Source: Chloroflexota bacterium (GTDB taxonomy: Bacteria; Chloroflexota; Anaerolineae; Anaerolineales; Villigracilaceae). From it: DNA of 64,000 nucleotides. This document shows, piece after piece, positions 1 through 9,013 of the stretch. The position numbers and the translations under genes were made by a program. Every line of letters starts with the position of its first letter. The stretch's first letter is position 1. The stretch is taken from positions 1-64,000 of the forward strand of contig JAPLGS010000138.1 of NCBI GenBank assembly GCA_026390015.1, written 5' to 3'. The notes below the pieces were generated by a model. It had not been told where the DNA came from. It was given only the letters and a program-made list of their open reading frames with translations, and did not search any database.

Positions 1-62
1 ACCCCTTCTTTGCGCCTTTCCGCCATTTGCTCTCTCGTTAGCTTTTTCGGTTTCCATATCAT
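1..62 (-). CDS. N-terminus of a gene cut by the left edge
   Basis: A minus-strand ATG at 62-60 opens a frame that stays open to the window edge. The residues start MIWKPKKLTREQ and end MAERRKEG. Short basic starts followed by a charged helix are common in IS630-type transposases and other helix-turn-helix proteins, but 20 residues do not decide the family. Not typed further. Confidence 0.3.
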   Translation of the reverse strand, partial: MIWKPKKLTREQMAERRKEG

Positions 63-127
63 AAACCCTATATTAACCGATTTTTATGAACGTCAATAAG
101 CTATAAGGTGTTACATTTGATCTTATT

Positions 128-544
128 CTAGGCGGTAATTTGTGGCGCATCTTGCCGTCTGCGAAATTTATACCCGTATACGATCAACCCCCGCTCGTCA
201 CCATCATTGCGCATTTTGCGGGTGACCATTTCTACGGGCATGCCAATTTCAACGGGTTGATTACCTATGTCTGTCAATTGCGCTGTGAGCATGGGACCTT
301 CTTCCAGCTTTACAATTGCCACGGTATATGGAGCGTTTGCATCAAAACCTGCTGGGGCTTCATAAACGGTGGTGTAGGAATAAACTTCACCTTTGCCGCT
401 GAAAGCAAATTGTTCTTTCGCCTCGTCGCCGCAGTTGGGACATACGTCGCGGGGTGGGAAAATTTTGTGATCGCAGTGCGGGCATACTTCGCCTATCAGT
501 CCGTACCGTTGTTTCTTGAGTCGCCAGTGTCTTGGGATTTCCAT
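128..544 (-). CDS. DUF35-type zinc-ribbon / OB-fold protein
   Basis: 138 residues. Two CxxC pairs (C21/C24 and C35/C38) form a rubredoxin-like zinc ribbon, followed by an OB-fold with the typical Y-S-Y-T-T-V strand and a late G-x-P turn. In this family the protein acts as an acyl-CoA-binding partner of thiolases and HMG-CoA synthases. It probably handles thioester substrates with a thiolase such as the one at 6611-7762; here the two are separated by an insertion sequence and other genes, so a former operon may have been broken. ATG at 544 is preceded by GGAAAGGAAC. The partnership is inference. Confidence 0.85.
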   Translation of the reverse strand: MEIPRHWRLKKQRYGLIGEVCPHCDHKIFPPRDVCPNCGDEAKEQFAFSGKGEVYSYTTVYEAPAGFDANAPYTVAIVKLEEGPMLTAQLTDIGNQPVEIGMPVEMVTRKMRNDGDERGLIVYGYKFRRRQDAPQITA

Positions 545-772
545 TTGATTAGTTCCTTTCCATAAACCTAATTTTATCCTGTGCGGCTCTCAGAAACTAT
601 CAGGCTTTCTTTCAAAGGAGAGAATGATATTTGGGTGCTGGTACTGAAATATAAAAGATAGATTCTCTCGTTTTGGCAGGATCAACTTTGCAGGTGGAGT
701 GAATCGGGTTTGTTATAAGATGTAGAATTCGCTCCTTCTGGCATACATCCATGGAAAAATGCAATGATATAA

Positions 773-807
773 CTCGACTTTTGCAGCACCTTAACAACCA
801 AATACTC
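773..807 (+). repeat. IS left terminal inverted repeat
   Basis: Shares CTCGACTTTTGC, then ACCTTAA, AACCAA and TACTC with the right end. It contains a 3-base insertion (AGC) and an extra A relative to the right repeat. Confidence 0.85.
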
Positions 808-875
808 TAACAACCAAGGAAAAAGTGGTACAAGAAGTTGTACAATTTAGAAAATTCAAATTCTGGAGGTACAAC

Positions 876-2291
876 ATGTTACCCTTGGTAGAATTTCCTG
901 AGTTGGTACAACACTATGCGCCTTTCTTTGAAGATGTTTTTTCTGAACAAGCTTACGTTGAATTTCAGCGCTATGTGAGCGGATTGATTGTTTCAGAGAA
1001 TAAAACCATTGAAGGCATTAACCGACTATTCGTGAACGAGAGCCGTAACCAGAGCAGCCTCAATCGCTTGTTGACTGAGAGTCCCTTCGATCTGAAAACG
1101 CTGAACCAGAAACGGCTCAGCCTGCTAGCAAGTTTGCCAGGGACGGAAATAAAACAGAACGGGGTTCTCAGCGTGGACGATACACTTCTGAAACATTACG
1201 GTCAATACTTTGAAAAGATCGCCTATCTGTTTGATCACGTTGAGCAAAATTACACCTGGGCGCACAATCTGGTGACCTTGCACTATAGCGACGATGAGAC
1301 AGATTATCCGGCATACTTTCAGTTGTGGCAACCGGTTGATCTGGACAAACTGGAGCAGGGACTCTTGTCAGCCGGAATCAAAATCAAGGAAAGCAAAAGA
1401 GCGCTGAAAGAAACGGCTGCGCATCAATGGCGACAATATCTGCTTGGATTATGGCGTCGTCATCAGAAGAAATCATCAGGCATAGCAGAGTTGTATGACA
1501 GTAAACTGCGTATCGCCGAGAACCTGCTTCAAGAATGGAAGCAAGAGCATCCCAACCTAAAACCGCCCGTGGCTTTCGACAGTTGGTATACCCAACCTGC
1601 CTTTTGTCATTTTCTCGACAAAGAGCTTCAAATGAGTTACGTGGGCGCACTGGCTGAAGATCATCAAGTTGTCTTGAAAAGAGGTCAAGAAAAATTATCG
1701 ACATTTGCGGCGCACTTGAAACAAGAACATTTGGATGCAATCCAACACGGCAAGCCGCCGGTCTTCAAACGCATCACGATTAAGTATAAAGGCACCAAGG
1801 AGCAGTACTATAGTTATTGTGCCACTCACCGCATCCACAACTTTGGAAAACAGCGTCTGGTTATTAATCATCGCCAGGCTGATCTATCGGACAACCCCAT
1901 CTGCTTGATCTCCAACCGCTTGGTCTGGCAAGCGCCTGGGATTACCCGTATCTATCGCCATCGCTGGCCCGTGGAAGTCTATCACGAGGAAGGCAAGGAC
2001 GAGGGGCTGGATCAGTATCAACTGCGGAACTTCACGGCGATTGAACGACATATCGCCTTGGTTGCCGTAGTCTATAGTTTACTGCGCGCCGCCCAACATG
2101 ACCACGCCTTCCGAAATAAACTTCAACGTGAACTCAAGATTGAACTTGATGGCAGCGTAGCTTTCTGGCAACGGGTTACCCAAGCGCAAAGCCTATGGAA
2201 ATTGGCTTTGTTTATTCAGGCTGGATTATTGCAAGGTCATAAATTGCGCGAACTGATGGCACCGCTCTTGCGTGCTGTCTGCCCGACCTGA
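876..2291 (+). CDS. Transposase, DDE type, IS4 superfamily (IS701-like)
   Basis: About 471 residues from ATG 876, chosen because GGAGG sits 6 bases upstream; the frame extends back to a GTG at 825 without a ribosome site. Catalytic acidic residues are visible as the VDDTLL motif, the FDSWYT motif, and the C-terminal signature YRHRWPVEVYHEEGK, which fits Y-(2)-R-(3)-E-(6)-K of the IS4 superfamily exactly. It cuts and joins the element ends by DDE chemistry. Length and motif spacing fit IS701-type enzymes; the exact ISfinder family is inferred. Confidence 0.9.
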   Translation: MLPLVEFPELVQHYAPFFEDVFSEQAYVEFQRYVSGLIVSENKTIEGINRLFVNESRNQSSLNRLLTESPFDLKTLNQKRLSLLASLPGTEIKQNGVLSVDDTLLKHYGQYFEKIAYLFDHVEQNYTWAHNLVTLHYSDDETDYPAYFQLWQPVDLDKLEQGLLSAGIKIKESKRALKETAAHQWRQYLLGLWRRHQKKSSGIAELYDSKLRIAENLLQEWKQEHPNLKPPVAFDSWYTQPAFCHFLDKELQMSYVGALAEDHQVVLKRGQEKLSTFAAHLKQEHLDAIQHGKPPVFKRITIKYKGTKEQYYSYCATHRIHNFGKQRLVINHRQADLSDNPICLISNRLVWQAPGITRIYRHRWPVEVYHEEGKDEGLDQYQLRNFTAIERHIALVAVVYSLLRAAQHDHAFRNKLQRELKIELDGSVAFWQRVTQAQSLWKLALFIQAGLLQGHKLRELMAPLLRAVCPT

Positions 2292-2418
2292 GCGAACTGT
2301 TAGACAACATCCAATTCGCAAGTAGTTGTTGTTCTGCATTTCTAAAGAATGCGGACAGATTAGGTATTGTCCCAGCCCAGCGAATTGATAGCCTATTCAT
2401 GTAAAAATTGGCTGTCTG

Positions 2419-2449
2419 GAGTATTGGTTTTTAAGGTGCAAAAGTCGAG
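2419..2449 (-). repeat. IS right terminal inverted repeat
   Basis: Read inward on the minus strand it gives CTCGACTTTTGC then ACCTTAA, matching the left end with a 3-base gap. The 127 bases between the transposase stop and this repeat hold no recognisable gene. Confidence 0.85.
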
Positions 2450-2553
2450 ATATTAGACTGAAATATGGCCGTTCCTCACCATTTATGCGGTATTACTGTT
2501 ACTTCAATCTGATATAATCGCAACTATTATTGCTTGATCAAAAGGTATCTTAG

Positions 2554-4758
2554 ATGACGCTTGAGAAAAATACCCTTCTTCATAATCGTTACCGTATTGT
2601 TGAAATTCTCGGTCAGGGTGGCATGGGATCGGTATACCGCGCTGTAGATGAAAATCTTGGTGTAGTGATTGCATTAAAGGAAAATCTTTTTACCACAGAT
2701 GAATATTCACGCCAGTTCCGCCTTGAGGCGGTAATCTTGGCTAATCTTCGTCATCCAAACCTGCCGCGTGTTTCTGATCATATAGTATTGGGAGATCAGG
2801 GACAATACCTTGTTATGGATTTTATTGATGGCGAGGATCTGCGTTTCCGTATGGAACGGCTTGGTATGCTTGGCGAGGAAGATGCTGTGCATATTGGCGC
2901 GGCAATGTGTGATGCTCTTGCTTATTTACACACGCGCAAGCCCCCTATTTTGCATCGCGATATTAAACCAGGCAATGTGAAAATCACGCCGGATGGTCAC
3001 ATCTTTTTGGTTGACTTTGGATTGGCCAAGGTGTATCAAAACGCAACTCAGGCTACTACGACCGGCGCTCGTGCGATGACGCCCGGCTATTCTCCACCTG
3101 AACAATATGGCACTGCGCGCACAGACCCGCGAACTGATATTTATTCGTTGGGCGCAACTTTGTACGCTGCTTTGAGCGGCGTCATCCCGGAAGATGGTTT
3201 GGCGCGAGCCATGGATAATGCGCAATTAACTCCGCTTCGCAAGCGTAATACAAAAGTATCGCGCCGTTTGGCTGCCGCAATTGAAAAAGCGATGGCAGTT
3301 GACCCGAGTGATCGCTTCCAGGATGCCGAGGATTTTAAAAAGGCACTACTTGGCGCAAAATCTAAAACACAACAAATAAACGGCAACTATACAGTTGCGC
3401 CTCCTCCTGATTCTTTCCCGCAAAAGGAAATAATCGAATCTGTCGCATCGGTAGAGATAAAAACGCCCATTCCTTTCGTGCCGTCCACTGAAAAAGAAAA
3501 CCTTCCTTTTGTTTCTCCATTAAAAAAACAAAAAGAACGTGAACGTAAACGCCGCTTTGCCTTGCTCCGTTTTACATTTATTTTGTTGCTCCTACTCCTG
3601 GCCAGCGTCCCTTTTTTTGCTCCTGGTATATTACCTGCAAACTTACGCGGCATGATCCCCTTCCTTGCCCCCGCCAGTACAGCCACGCCTTCCATCACGC
3701 CATCAGCACTGCCGACAAAAACGCTGACAGTAACCTTCACGTCAACTCCTACTCAAACTGCGATTAAACCTACTGCAACAATTATCCCGACGAAGACAGC
3801 GGTTCCATCTGCAACCTCCACTTTAGTTGCCAGCCCGTCGGAAACAGCCACCCCTTTGGCAAGTCCGATTGCCCCCGTTATTCTTCCAGCTGGTGGATCT
3901 GGACAGATCGCGTATGCATCCAGCCGTTCGGGGATTCCACAGATCTATATCGCCGATCTTGCCAGTGACAGCGCGGTTCAAATCACGAATATGCCCGATG
4001 GGGCTTGCCAGTCTTCCTGGTCTCCTGATGGCGCTAAAATGGTTTTTATATCTCCATGCAAGGGGATGGATGATATTTATTACAAAGCCAGTTTATATAT
4101 TATCAATGTTGATGGTACTGGCCTGACGGCAATTGATACAGCTCCCGGTGGAGATTTTGAACCAGCCTGGTCACCCGATGGAAATTCCATTGCATTTACT
4201 TCAATCCGCAGCGGACAAATGGAAATTTATATCGTGGACGTGAACGATTTTTCCGCTGTTAAACGGGTAACGAAGGGCGCTGACCGTGTTGAGTCTCGTC
4301 AACCGGCCTGGTCGCCGGATGGCTCTCAGATCGTATATGTAGTTAAACGATTTGGCGTCTTTCAGATTTGGCTGATGAATGCGGATGGCACTGGATTAAA
4401 GCAGATCGTTCGAAGCGGATTGGAATATAATGATTATCTTCCAGCATGGTCACCAGACGGCCAGCTGATTCTGTTCAATCAGCGCTGTGCTACCAAGACC
4501 TGTTCGCCGTATGTGATGAGTATTTCCGCCGTCGATCATTCTGTTGAACAAGGCACACGTTTACAATTTAACCTAATTACCATAGAGAATGTGCATTTTT
4601 CTTCCGATGGTTTACTTCTTGCTTATGAAGGCGGAGAATCTGGTGAAAATAATGATATTTTCTACATGCCCATTTCAGGGCAAAACCCCACCCGTGTTAC
4701 CACCGACCCCAACCTTGATTTCAATCCAGCCTGGCGGCCTGTTCCAACAGCGCCATAA
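2554..4758 (+). CDS. Membrane Ser/Thr protein kinase with extracytoplasmic PD40 propeller
   Basis: 734 residues. The N-terminal kinase has a glycine loop at residues 20-25, ATP-binding K42, the HRDIKPGN loop near residue 134, DFG near 155 and the TPGYSPPEQ segment. A single membrane helix lies at about 337-360, then a Thr/Pro/Ser linker, then repeated 'AWSPDG' blades of a TolB-like beta-propeller. The propeller probably senses a ligand or wall polymer outside while the kinase signals inside. TATAAT at 2513-2518 is a likely -10, giving a short leader; AAAGG precedes the ATG. Substrates are unknown. Confidence 0.92.
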   Translation: MTLEKNTLLHNRYRIVEILGQGGMGSVYRAVDENLGVVIALKENLFTTDEYSRQFRLEAVILANLRHPNLPRVSDHIVLGDQGQYLVMDFIDGEDLRFRMERLGMLGEEDAVHIGAAMCDALAYLHTRKPPILHRDIKPGNVKITPDGHIFLVDFGLAKVYQNATQATTTGARAMTPGYSPPEQYGTARTDPRTDIYSLGATLYAALSGVIPEDGLARAMDNAQLTPLRKRNTKVSRRLAAAIEKAMAVDPSDRFQDAEDFKKALLGAKSKTQQINGNYTVAPPPDSFPQKEIIESVASVEIKTPIPFVPSTEKENLPFVSPLKKQKERERKRRFALLRFTFILLLLLLASVPFFAPGILPANLRGMIPFLAPASTATPSITPSALPTKTLTVTFTSTPTQTAIKPTATIIPTKTAVPSATSTLVASPSETATPLASPIAPVILPAGGSGQIAYASSRSGIPQIYIADLASDSAVQITNMPDGACQSSWSPDGAKMVFISPCKGMDDIYYKASLYIINVDGTGLTAIDTAPGGDFEPAWSPDGNSIAFTSIRSGQMEIYIVDVNDFSAVKRVTKGADRVESRQPAWSPDGSQIVYVVKRFGVFQIWLMNADGTGLKQIVRSGLEYNDYLPAWSPDGQLILFNQRCATKTCSPYVMSISAVDHSVEQGTRLQFNLITIENVHFSSDGLLLAYEGGESGENNDIFYMPISGQNPTRVTTDPNLDFNPAWRPVPTAP

Positions 4759-4781
4759 TTTGAAGTTCTATTAATATACCT

Positions 4782-4823
4782 AAAAACAGGAAAGGCTTAT
4801 GATAAATGGCCTTTCCTGTTTTT
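4782..4823. terminator. Bidirectional intrinsic terminator after the kinase gene
   Basis: A perfect 15-bp stem (4782-4796 with 4809-4823) with A-rich and T-rich outer arms and a 12-base loop, 24 bases after the kinase stop. Confidence 0.85.
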
Positions 4824-4954
4824 ATCGAAGTGGATGGAAAGTAGAGCTCTAAAATTAGTCTCGCCTTAATTACCGCGGATAATGATTGGATCGTCTCGCT
4901 TGCGCCAGTACGTGATGGAATGATCATCGCCTATAAAAAATAAAAGGAAAACTC

Positions 4955-6112
4955 ATGACAAACTTCAACGAAATACCGAATCGTCGCAGCAATAGCAATT
5001 CGATCAAGTGGCAATTTTATCCAAAAGATGTGCTGCCAATGTGGGTTGCGGATATGGAATTCCCCGCGCCAAAGCCGATCTTGCGAGCGCTTCATAAAGC
5101 AGTCGATCATGGCGTGCTGGGATATGAGATGCCGTCGAGAGTCTTGCAGGAAACTGCCGCTTCGCGCATGGATAAGCTATACCGTTGGAAGGTCAAGCCT
5201 GAAGCGGTTGTGGCGGTAACGGGGATAGTCAGTGGTTTCAGCGTTGCAGTGCGCATTGCTTGTACGCCAAAAAAAGGAGTGCTTGTGCAAACACCAGTCT
5301 ATAATGAATTCCATGAAGTGAAAAACAACATCGGCATCCCTCTGCTTGAGGCGCCGCTTATAAAACATGTCAATGGAAATATTCTGAGCTACGAAATTGA
5401 CTGGGATATTTTCGAAAAGCAGGTTAAGAAAGCAGGAATGTTCCTGTTGTGCAATCCGCATAATCCGCTCGGGATTATTTTCTCGCGCAAAGATTTGTTG
5501 AAAATGGCGGAACTCTGTATCAGGAACAATGTCTTGATCGTTTCAGATGAAATTCATTCTGAGCTGATGATGGGTGATAATAAATTCAGCCCGCTGGCAA
5601 AGCTGTCTGCTGAGATCGCAAAGCACACGATCACCCTGATCTCACCATCCAAGACATTCAATGTTGCAGGTTTGTTCTGCGGATTTGCAATTATCACAGA
5701 CAAAGACTTGCGCGAGCGCTTCGAAAAAGAAGTCAATCATCTGCGGATGCATGTCGGCAGCCTGGGATTAATTGCAGCGCAGTCTGCTTTCTCTGGTGCA
5801 TGTGATGGCTGGCTGAAAGAACTTCTCCGCTATCTGACAGACAACCGCGATTTTCTTGTGGAATATGTCACGGAGTACATGCCTCAAGTCCGTTTGACAA
5901 TACCCGCTGCAACCTATCTCGGCTGGCTAGATTTCACACAAACTAAAATAGTCGGTTCGCCGTATGAATTCTTCCTGAAAAATGCAAAAGTTGCCGCGAG
6001 CGAAGGGAAGATATTCGGCGAGAGCGGGGAAGGCCATATCCGTTTGAATTTTGGGACTTCGCGCAAGCTGCTTGAGCAAGGCCTTGAGCAGATGCGGAAA
6101 GCGCTCCATTAA
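4955..6112 (+). CDS. patB: PatB/MalY-type PLP-dependent C-S lyase
   Basis: 385 residues, fold-type I PLP enzyme. The start MTNFNEIPNRR, the LPMWVADMEF segment, NPHNPLG and VSDEIHSEL are hallmark positions of MalY/PatB cystathionine beta-lyases. The PLP lysine is in SPSKTFNVAG (about residue 233), and the substrate arginine is in RLNFGTSR near the C-terminus. It would cleave cystathionine or cysteine conjugates to a thiol, pyruvate and ammonia. GGAAAA lies before the ATG. It stands alone between two terminators. Exact substrate is not visible from sequence. Confidence 0.9.
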   Translation: MTNFNEIPNRRSNSNSIKWQFYPKDVLPMWVADMEFPAPKPILRALHKAVDHGVLGYEMPSRVLQETAASRMDKLYRWKVKPEAVVAVTGIVSGFSVAVRIACTPKKGVLVQTPVYNEFHEVKNNIGIPLLEAPLIKHVNGNILSYEIDWDIFEKQVKKAGMFLLCNPHNPLGIIFSRKDLLKMAELCIRNNVLIVSDEIHSELMMGDNKFSPLAKLSAEIAKHTITLISPSKTFNVAGLFCGFAIITDKDLRERFEKEVNHLRMHVGSLGLIAAQSAFSGACDGWLKELLRYLTDNRDFLVEYVTEYMPQVRLTIPAATYLGWLDFTQTKIVGSPYEFFLKNAKVAASEGKIFGESGEGHIRLNFGTSRKLLEQGLEQMRKALH

Positions 6113-6118
6113 TTAAAC

Positions 6119-6157
6119 AAAGGCCCAAAAAGTTTTAAGAACCTTTTGCGCCTTTAT
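6119..6157 (+). terminator. Terminator after patB
   Basis: Imperfect stem AAAGGC-x-CAAAAAG paired with CTTTTG-x-GCCTTT around a ten-base loop, starting 7 bases after the patB stop. Confidence 0.65.
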
Positions 6158-6159
6158 AT

Positions 6160-6190
6160 AAAAAGACGGATGGGGGTTAACTCATCCGTC
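6160..6190 (-). terminator. Minus-strand intrinsic terminator
   Basis: GACGGATG/CATCCGTC stem (6165-6172 with 6183-6190). On the minus strand it is followed by CTTTTTATAT. No minus-strand protein gene precedes it, which is why a non-coding transcript is proposed. Confidence 0.6.
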
Positions 6191-6472
6191 AAAAGTTCAC
6201 TATATTAGGAAAGGAACGACTCAGCAACCTTCATATCGTTTGGGGAACGTCTGGTGCTCAAGCTTGGGCTTGGACCAGGTCAATGCGTTTCGGCCTTCCC
6301 ATTTTTATGTGCGTCAGGTGGTATATCTATCGCAACCTCCTTTTACAACACTAATTTTTTTAGGAATATCTGATTTTGGAAAGTACGTTCAAATCAGACC
6401 AGGGAATTTGATCTTTCCCTTATTGCTAATTTTAGAAACTATTTCTTATCGCAACCTCCTTTTTATTTCCTG
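6160..6472 (-). ncRNA. Candidate structured RNA in the patB-thiolase gap (minus strand)
   Basis: The 498-base gap 6113-6610 holds no convincing protein gene. Read on the minus strand it has a possible -10 (TATGAT, 6483-6478), two copies of AAAGGAGGTTGCGATA (near 6460 and 6340), two local hairpins, then a strong nested hairpin (GGGAA...TTCCC enclosing CTGGT...ACCAG and CAAGC...GCTTG, 6242-6300). It ends in a perfect 8-bp stem followed by T5. No family was recognised. A short leader-peptide locus is the alternative; strand choice rests on the terminator. Confidence 0.35.
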
Positions 6473-6597
6473 CTTTCATCATACAACAATAAAAGACTTC
6501 TTACATTAAAAATTCCTATTAGTTTTGTAATCTGGTGGTTGCTAAAAATATTCAAATCCCCTGTTCATTTTAGATAGTTCCTGATAGCGCAATGCGG

Positions 6598-6603
6598 TAG
6601 AAT
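6598..6603 (+). promoter_or_regulatory. -10 box of thiolase gene, probably leaderless
   Basis: TAGAAT with exactly 7 bases to the ATG at 6611, so transcription would begin at or next to the start codon. No Shine-Dalgarno sequence is present. Confidence 0.5.
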
Positions 6604-6610
6604 TTAGAAT

Positions 6611-7762
6611 ATGAGAAAAATTGCAATCCTTGGAATTGGTCAAATAAAAATTGGCGAGCATTGGGAAAAATCTTTGCGCGAGATCGGAGGCGATGCCGCC
6701 TTTGCTGCCATGCAGGATGCAGGCCTCGAAAAAGTTGATTCTCTTTTTGTGGGTAATATGCTCTCGCCGCTGGTAAATGGGCAGAATCAACTGGGAACTT
6801 TTTTTGCCGATTGGATCGGGCTGTGGAAACAGGAAGCCGTAAAAATAGAAGCCGCTTGCGCATCAGGCGCAGCTGCGTTTCGCGCCGCGCTGATGGCGGT
6901 TGCCTCCGGCGACATAGAGTCGGCGCTGGTGGTGGGCGTCGAAAAAATGACAGACAAAGCGGGCCGCGATGTTACTGCCACACTAGCCACCGCCGCCGAC
7001 GCAGACTACGAAGTGGATCAAGGCGTTTCTTTTGTGGGGATCAACGCGTTGGTCATGCGGCGTTACATGCATGAATTTGGTTGGAAGCACGAAGACTTTG
7101 CGCCATTTTCCATCAACGCTCATGCGAATGCAATGCACAATCCTTACGCGCGTTTGCATGAAAAAATATCAGTCGAAAAATTTGAAAAATCCTCGATGGT
7201 TGCAACGCCGATCAATTTATTAGACGCATCTCCGATTGGCGATGGGGCGGCGGCGATGGTCATTGTTCCTGCAGAGAAAGTGCAGCGAATGCCGCGAATT
7301 ATAGTGGCAGCTTCCGGCGCGGCAACAGATACGATCGCTGTTCATTCACGTAAAGACCCGTTATTTTTGCAAGCCGCCTATTCTTCGTCAAAACGCGCTT
7401 ATGAAATGGCAGGCATAACGCCAAACGATATTGATGTCTTTGAATTGCATGATGCCTTTTCCATCATGGCCGCGCTTTCCCTCGAAGCCAGCGGATTTGC
7501 AGAAAGAGGCCAGGGCGTTAGACTCGCTCTCGATAACGAGATCAGCATTCAGGGCCGTGTGCCCGTCTGTACTCGCGGCGGATTAAAAGCCCGCGGCCAT
7601 CCAGTCGGCGCGACGGGTATGTATCAGCTTGTAGAAGTCGTCCAGCAATTACGCGGCGAGTGCGGGCAAACGCAGGTGGAAGGCGCGAAGATCGGCATGG
7701 CGCAAAATATCGGCGGCTCGGGCGCAACGATCTTGACACATATATTACAAAATGAGAATTAA
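6611..7762 (+). CDS. Thiolase family protein (acetyl-CoA acetyltransferase-like)
   Basis: 383 residues, the usual length. The acyl-accepting cysteine is C83 in EAACASG, the second-half histidine is in ELHDAF (about 280), and the C-terminal GHPVGAT loop carries the last active-site histidine. Sequence style matches the SCP2/archaeal-type thiolases that work with a DUF35 partner, for example in acetoacetyl-CoA formation for the mevalonate route, rather than FadA. A DUF35 gene lies 6 kb to the left. The specific reaction is inferred. Confidence 0.88.
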   Translation: MRKIAILGIGQIKIGEHWEKSLREIGGDAAFAAMQDAGLEKVDSLFVGNMLSPLVNGQNQLGTFFADWIGLWKQEAVKIEAACASGAAAFRAALMAVASGDIESALVVGVEKMTDKAGRDVTATLATAADADYEVDQGVSFVGINALVMRRYMHEFGWKHEDFAPFSINAHANAMHNPYARLHEKISVEKFEKSSMVATPINLLDASPIGDGAAAMVIVPAEKVQRMPRIIVAASGAATDTIAVHSRKDPLFLQAAYSSSKRAYEMAGITPNDIDVFELHDAFSIMAALSLEASGFAERGQGVRLALDNEISIQGRVPVCTRGGLKARGHPVGATGMYQLVEVVQQLRGECGQTQVEGAKIGMAQNIGGSGATILTHILQNEN

Positions 7763-7768
7763 AAAGTC

Positions 7769-7797
7769 TTGATTCTTGAACGAACTTGCTATATACT
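7769..7797 (+). promoter_or_regulatory. Sigma-70 type promoter of the PilZ gene
   Basis: TTGATT, 17-base spacer, TATACT. It starts 7 bases after the thiolase stop and leaves a leader of about 45 bases with GGGAGG before the ATG at 7849. Confidence 0.7.
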
Positions 7798-7848
7798 AAA
7801 CAAAGCTACCTATGTAGTATAAATTGTCTGGTTTTTCGGGAGGTTGTC

Positions 7849-8238
7849 ATGGTGTCGGAACGACGAAAATTATCGCGCCGAAATTTTTCTTACTATATGC
7901 GGGTTATGGACGATGCGACTGGCAAGCTGATTGGGCATCTTTCAGATATCAGTACGAATGGTTTTAAGTTGGATTGTCAAAAACCCATTCCACTTAAGGT
8001 GGATTTTCGACTTCGAATTGACCAGACTGATCAGATCTCTACCAAGAGTTACATGTCTTTTTCTGCGCGTGCGGTATGGTGCCAGCTCGATCAATTTGAC
8101 CCAAACACATATAATGTTGGTTTTCAGATCGTGAATATGACTCCTTCGGACTATGATATATTTTTAAAAATGTTCAATACCTATGGAATGCATAAAAATT
8201 CCGGTCAGGAAAATAATCCAAATCAACCCCAGCGATAA
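7849..8238 (+). CDS. Single PilZ domain protein
   Basis: 129 residues from ATG 7849, preferred over an earlier in-frame start at 7786 because GGGAGG lies just upstream and the earlier start would fall inside the promoter. The c-di-GMP signature is visible: RRKLSRR near the N-terminus (RxxxR) and DISTNGF (D-x-S-x-x-G) about 30 residues on. A small stand-alone receptor of c-di-GMP, possibly controlling surface or motility functions. A diguanylate cyclase in this window is at 25009-28077, on the island, so any link is coincidental. Confidence 0.88.
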   Translation: MVSERRKLSRRNFSYYMRVMDDATGKLIGHLSDISTNGFKLDCQKPIPLKVDFRLRIDQTDQISTKSYMSFSARAVWCQLDQFDPNTYNVGFQIVNMTPSDYDIFLKMFNTYGMHKNSGQENNPNQPQR

Positions 8239-8258
8239 AGAACTGTACATGGTTATCC

Positions 8259-8287
8259 AAGCCCCCGTGAAAGCGGGGCTTTTTTTA
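8259..8287 (+). terminator. Intrinsic terminator after the PilZ gene
   Basis: AGCCCC-type stem with CGGGGCT partner (8260-8280) followed by seven T. Confidence 0.9.
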
Positions 8288-8329
8288 TCCGGGGTATTTG
8301 TGATTTATACAATTGGCGCTAAAACCGTG

Positions 8330-8335
8330 TAAAAT
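8330..8335 (+). promoter_or_regulatory. -10 box of first plsC-like gene, probably leaderless
   Basis: TAAAAT with 6 bases to the ATG at 8342 and no Shine-Dalgarno sequence in between. Confidence 0.4.
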
Positions 8336-8341
8336 TAATCC

Positions 8342-9013
8342 ATGAAGAAATTTCTACGCTGGTTGATTCACACGGTACTAAAGATTATTACAAAAATAGA
8401 GGCGAAGGGTTATGAACACCTGCCTGAAAAAGGTGGGTTCGTGATCGCTGTAAATCATCTGGGCTTTTTAGATACGCCCATGGCTTTTTATGCGTTGGAT
8501 AATTGGAATCTCTTTATTCCAGTTGCTGAAAAATGGGGAGAGATCCCGATCCTTAAATGGCTGGGCAGGCAACTCAACTTAATTTTTATTGATCGTTTTA
8601 ACCCCGATCTTAAATCCATGCGTGAAATGATGAAACGTATGGAGGAAGGTCAAACTTTGGTAATTGCCCCAGAAGGCACGCGCGCCCGCGATGAGAAAAT
8701 GGCGCAGGGCAAACCAGGTGTTGCTTATTTGGCTTCAAAGATGGGATGGCAGATCGTGCCCGTAGCGATCAGTGGAACAGAGGATCGCGTAATTTTTGAA
8801 AACCTCAAGCGGTTCCGTAGATCAGATATTTTGATTACTGCGGGCGAGGCGTTTGGCCTGCCATCGTTTCCAAAAGATAGGCGAGAAGAAACCCTGCAGG
8901 AATTTACCGACGAGATCATGTGTCGAATTGCGGTGATGCTGCCAGAGAAGAATCGCGGTTATTACGCAGAGCATCCGAGATTGAAGGAATTATTGAGTGA
9001 CAAAAAAATATGA
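8342..9013 (+). CDS. 1-acyl-glycerol-3-phosphate acyltransferase (PlsC-like), copy 1
   Basis: 223 residues. The HX4D catalytic pair is H39-D44 in NHLGFLD, and the phosphate-binding APEGTR motif is near residue 110. It would transfer an acyl chain to lysophosphatidic acid or a related alcohol at the inner membrane; no clear membrane helix is visible, as in many short PlsC proteins. It overlaps the next gene by four bases (ATGA), so the two are translationally coupled paralogues. Confidence 0.9.
   Translation: MKKFLRWLIHTVLKIITKIEAKGYEHLPEKGGFVIAVNHLGFLDTPMAFYALDNWNLFIPVAEKWGEIPILKWLGRQLNLIFIDRFNPDLKSMREMMKRMEEGQTLVIAPEGTRARDEKMAQGKPGVAYLASKMGWQIVPVAISGTEDRVIFENLKRFRRSDILITAGEAFGLPSFPKDRREETLQEFTDEIMCRIAVMLPEKNRGYYAEHPRLKELLSDKKI

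Larger units (their letters stand above)
773..2449 (+). mobile_element. Complete IS4-superfamily insertion sequence, IS701-like
   Basis: About 1.68 kb, bounded by imperfect inverted repeats at 773-807 and 2419-2449 and carrying one transposase gene. Both ends begin CTCGACTTTTGC when read inward. The left end carries three extra bases after that block. Flanks read ATATAA on the left and ATATTA on the right, so an AT-rich target duplication is possible but cannot be defined exactly. The intact frame and matching ends suggest a fairly recent or still active copy. Confidence 0.85.

Noticed and set aside
612-797. 61-codon minus-strand frame between the DUF35 gene and the IS
   Set aside because: Runs into the IS left end, has no ribosome site and looks like chance translation.
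4806-4943. Frame MAFPVFIEVDGK-stop-SSKISLALIT... continuing to a stop just before patB
   Set aside because: It reads naturally across one in-frame stop and could be a decayed gene, but it begins inside the terminator arm and no family is recognisable, so it was not listed as a gene.
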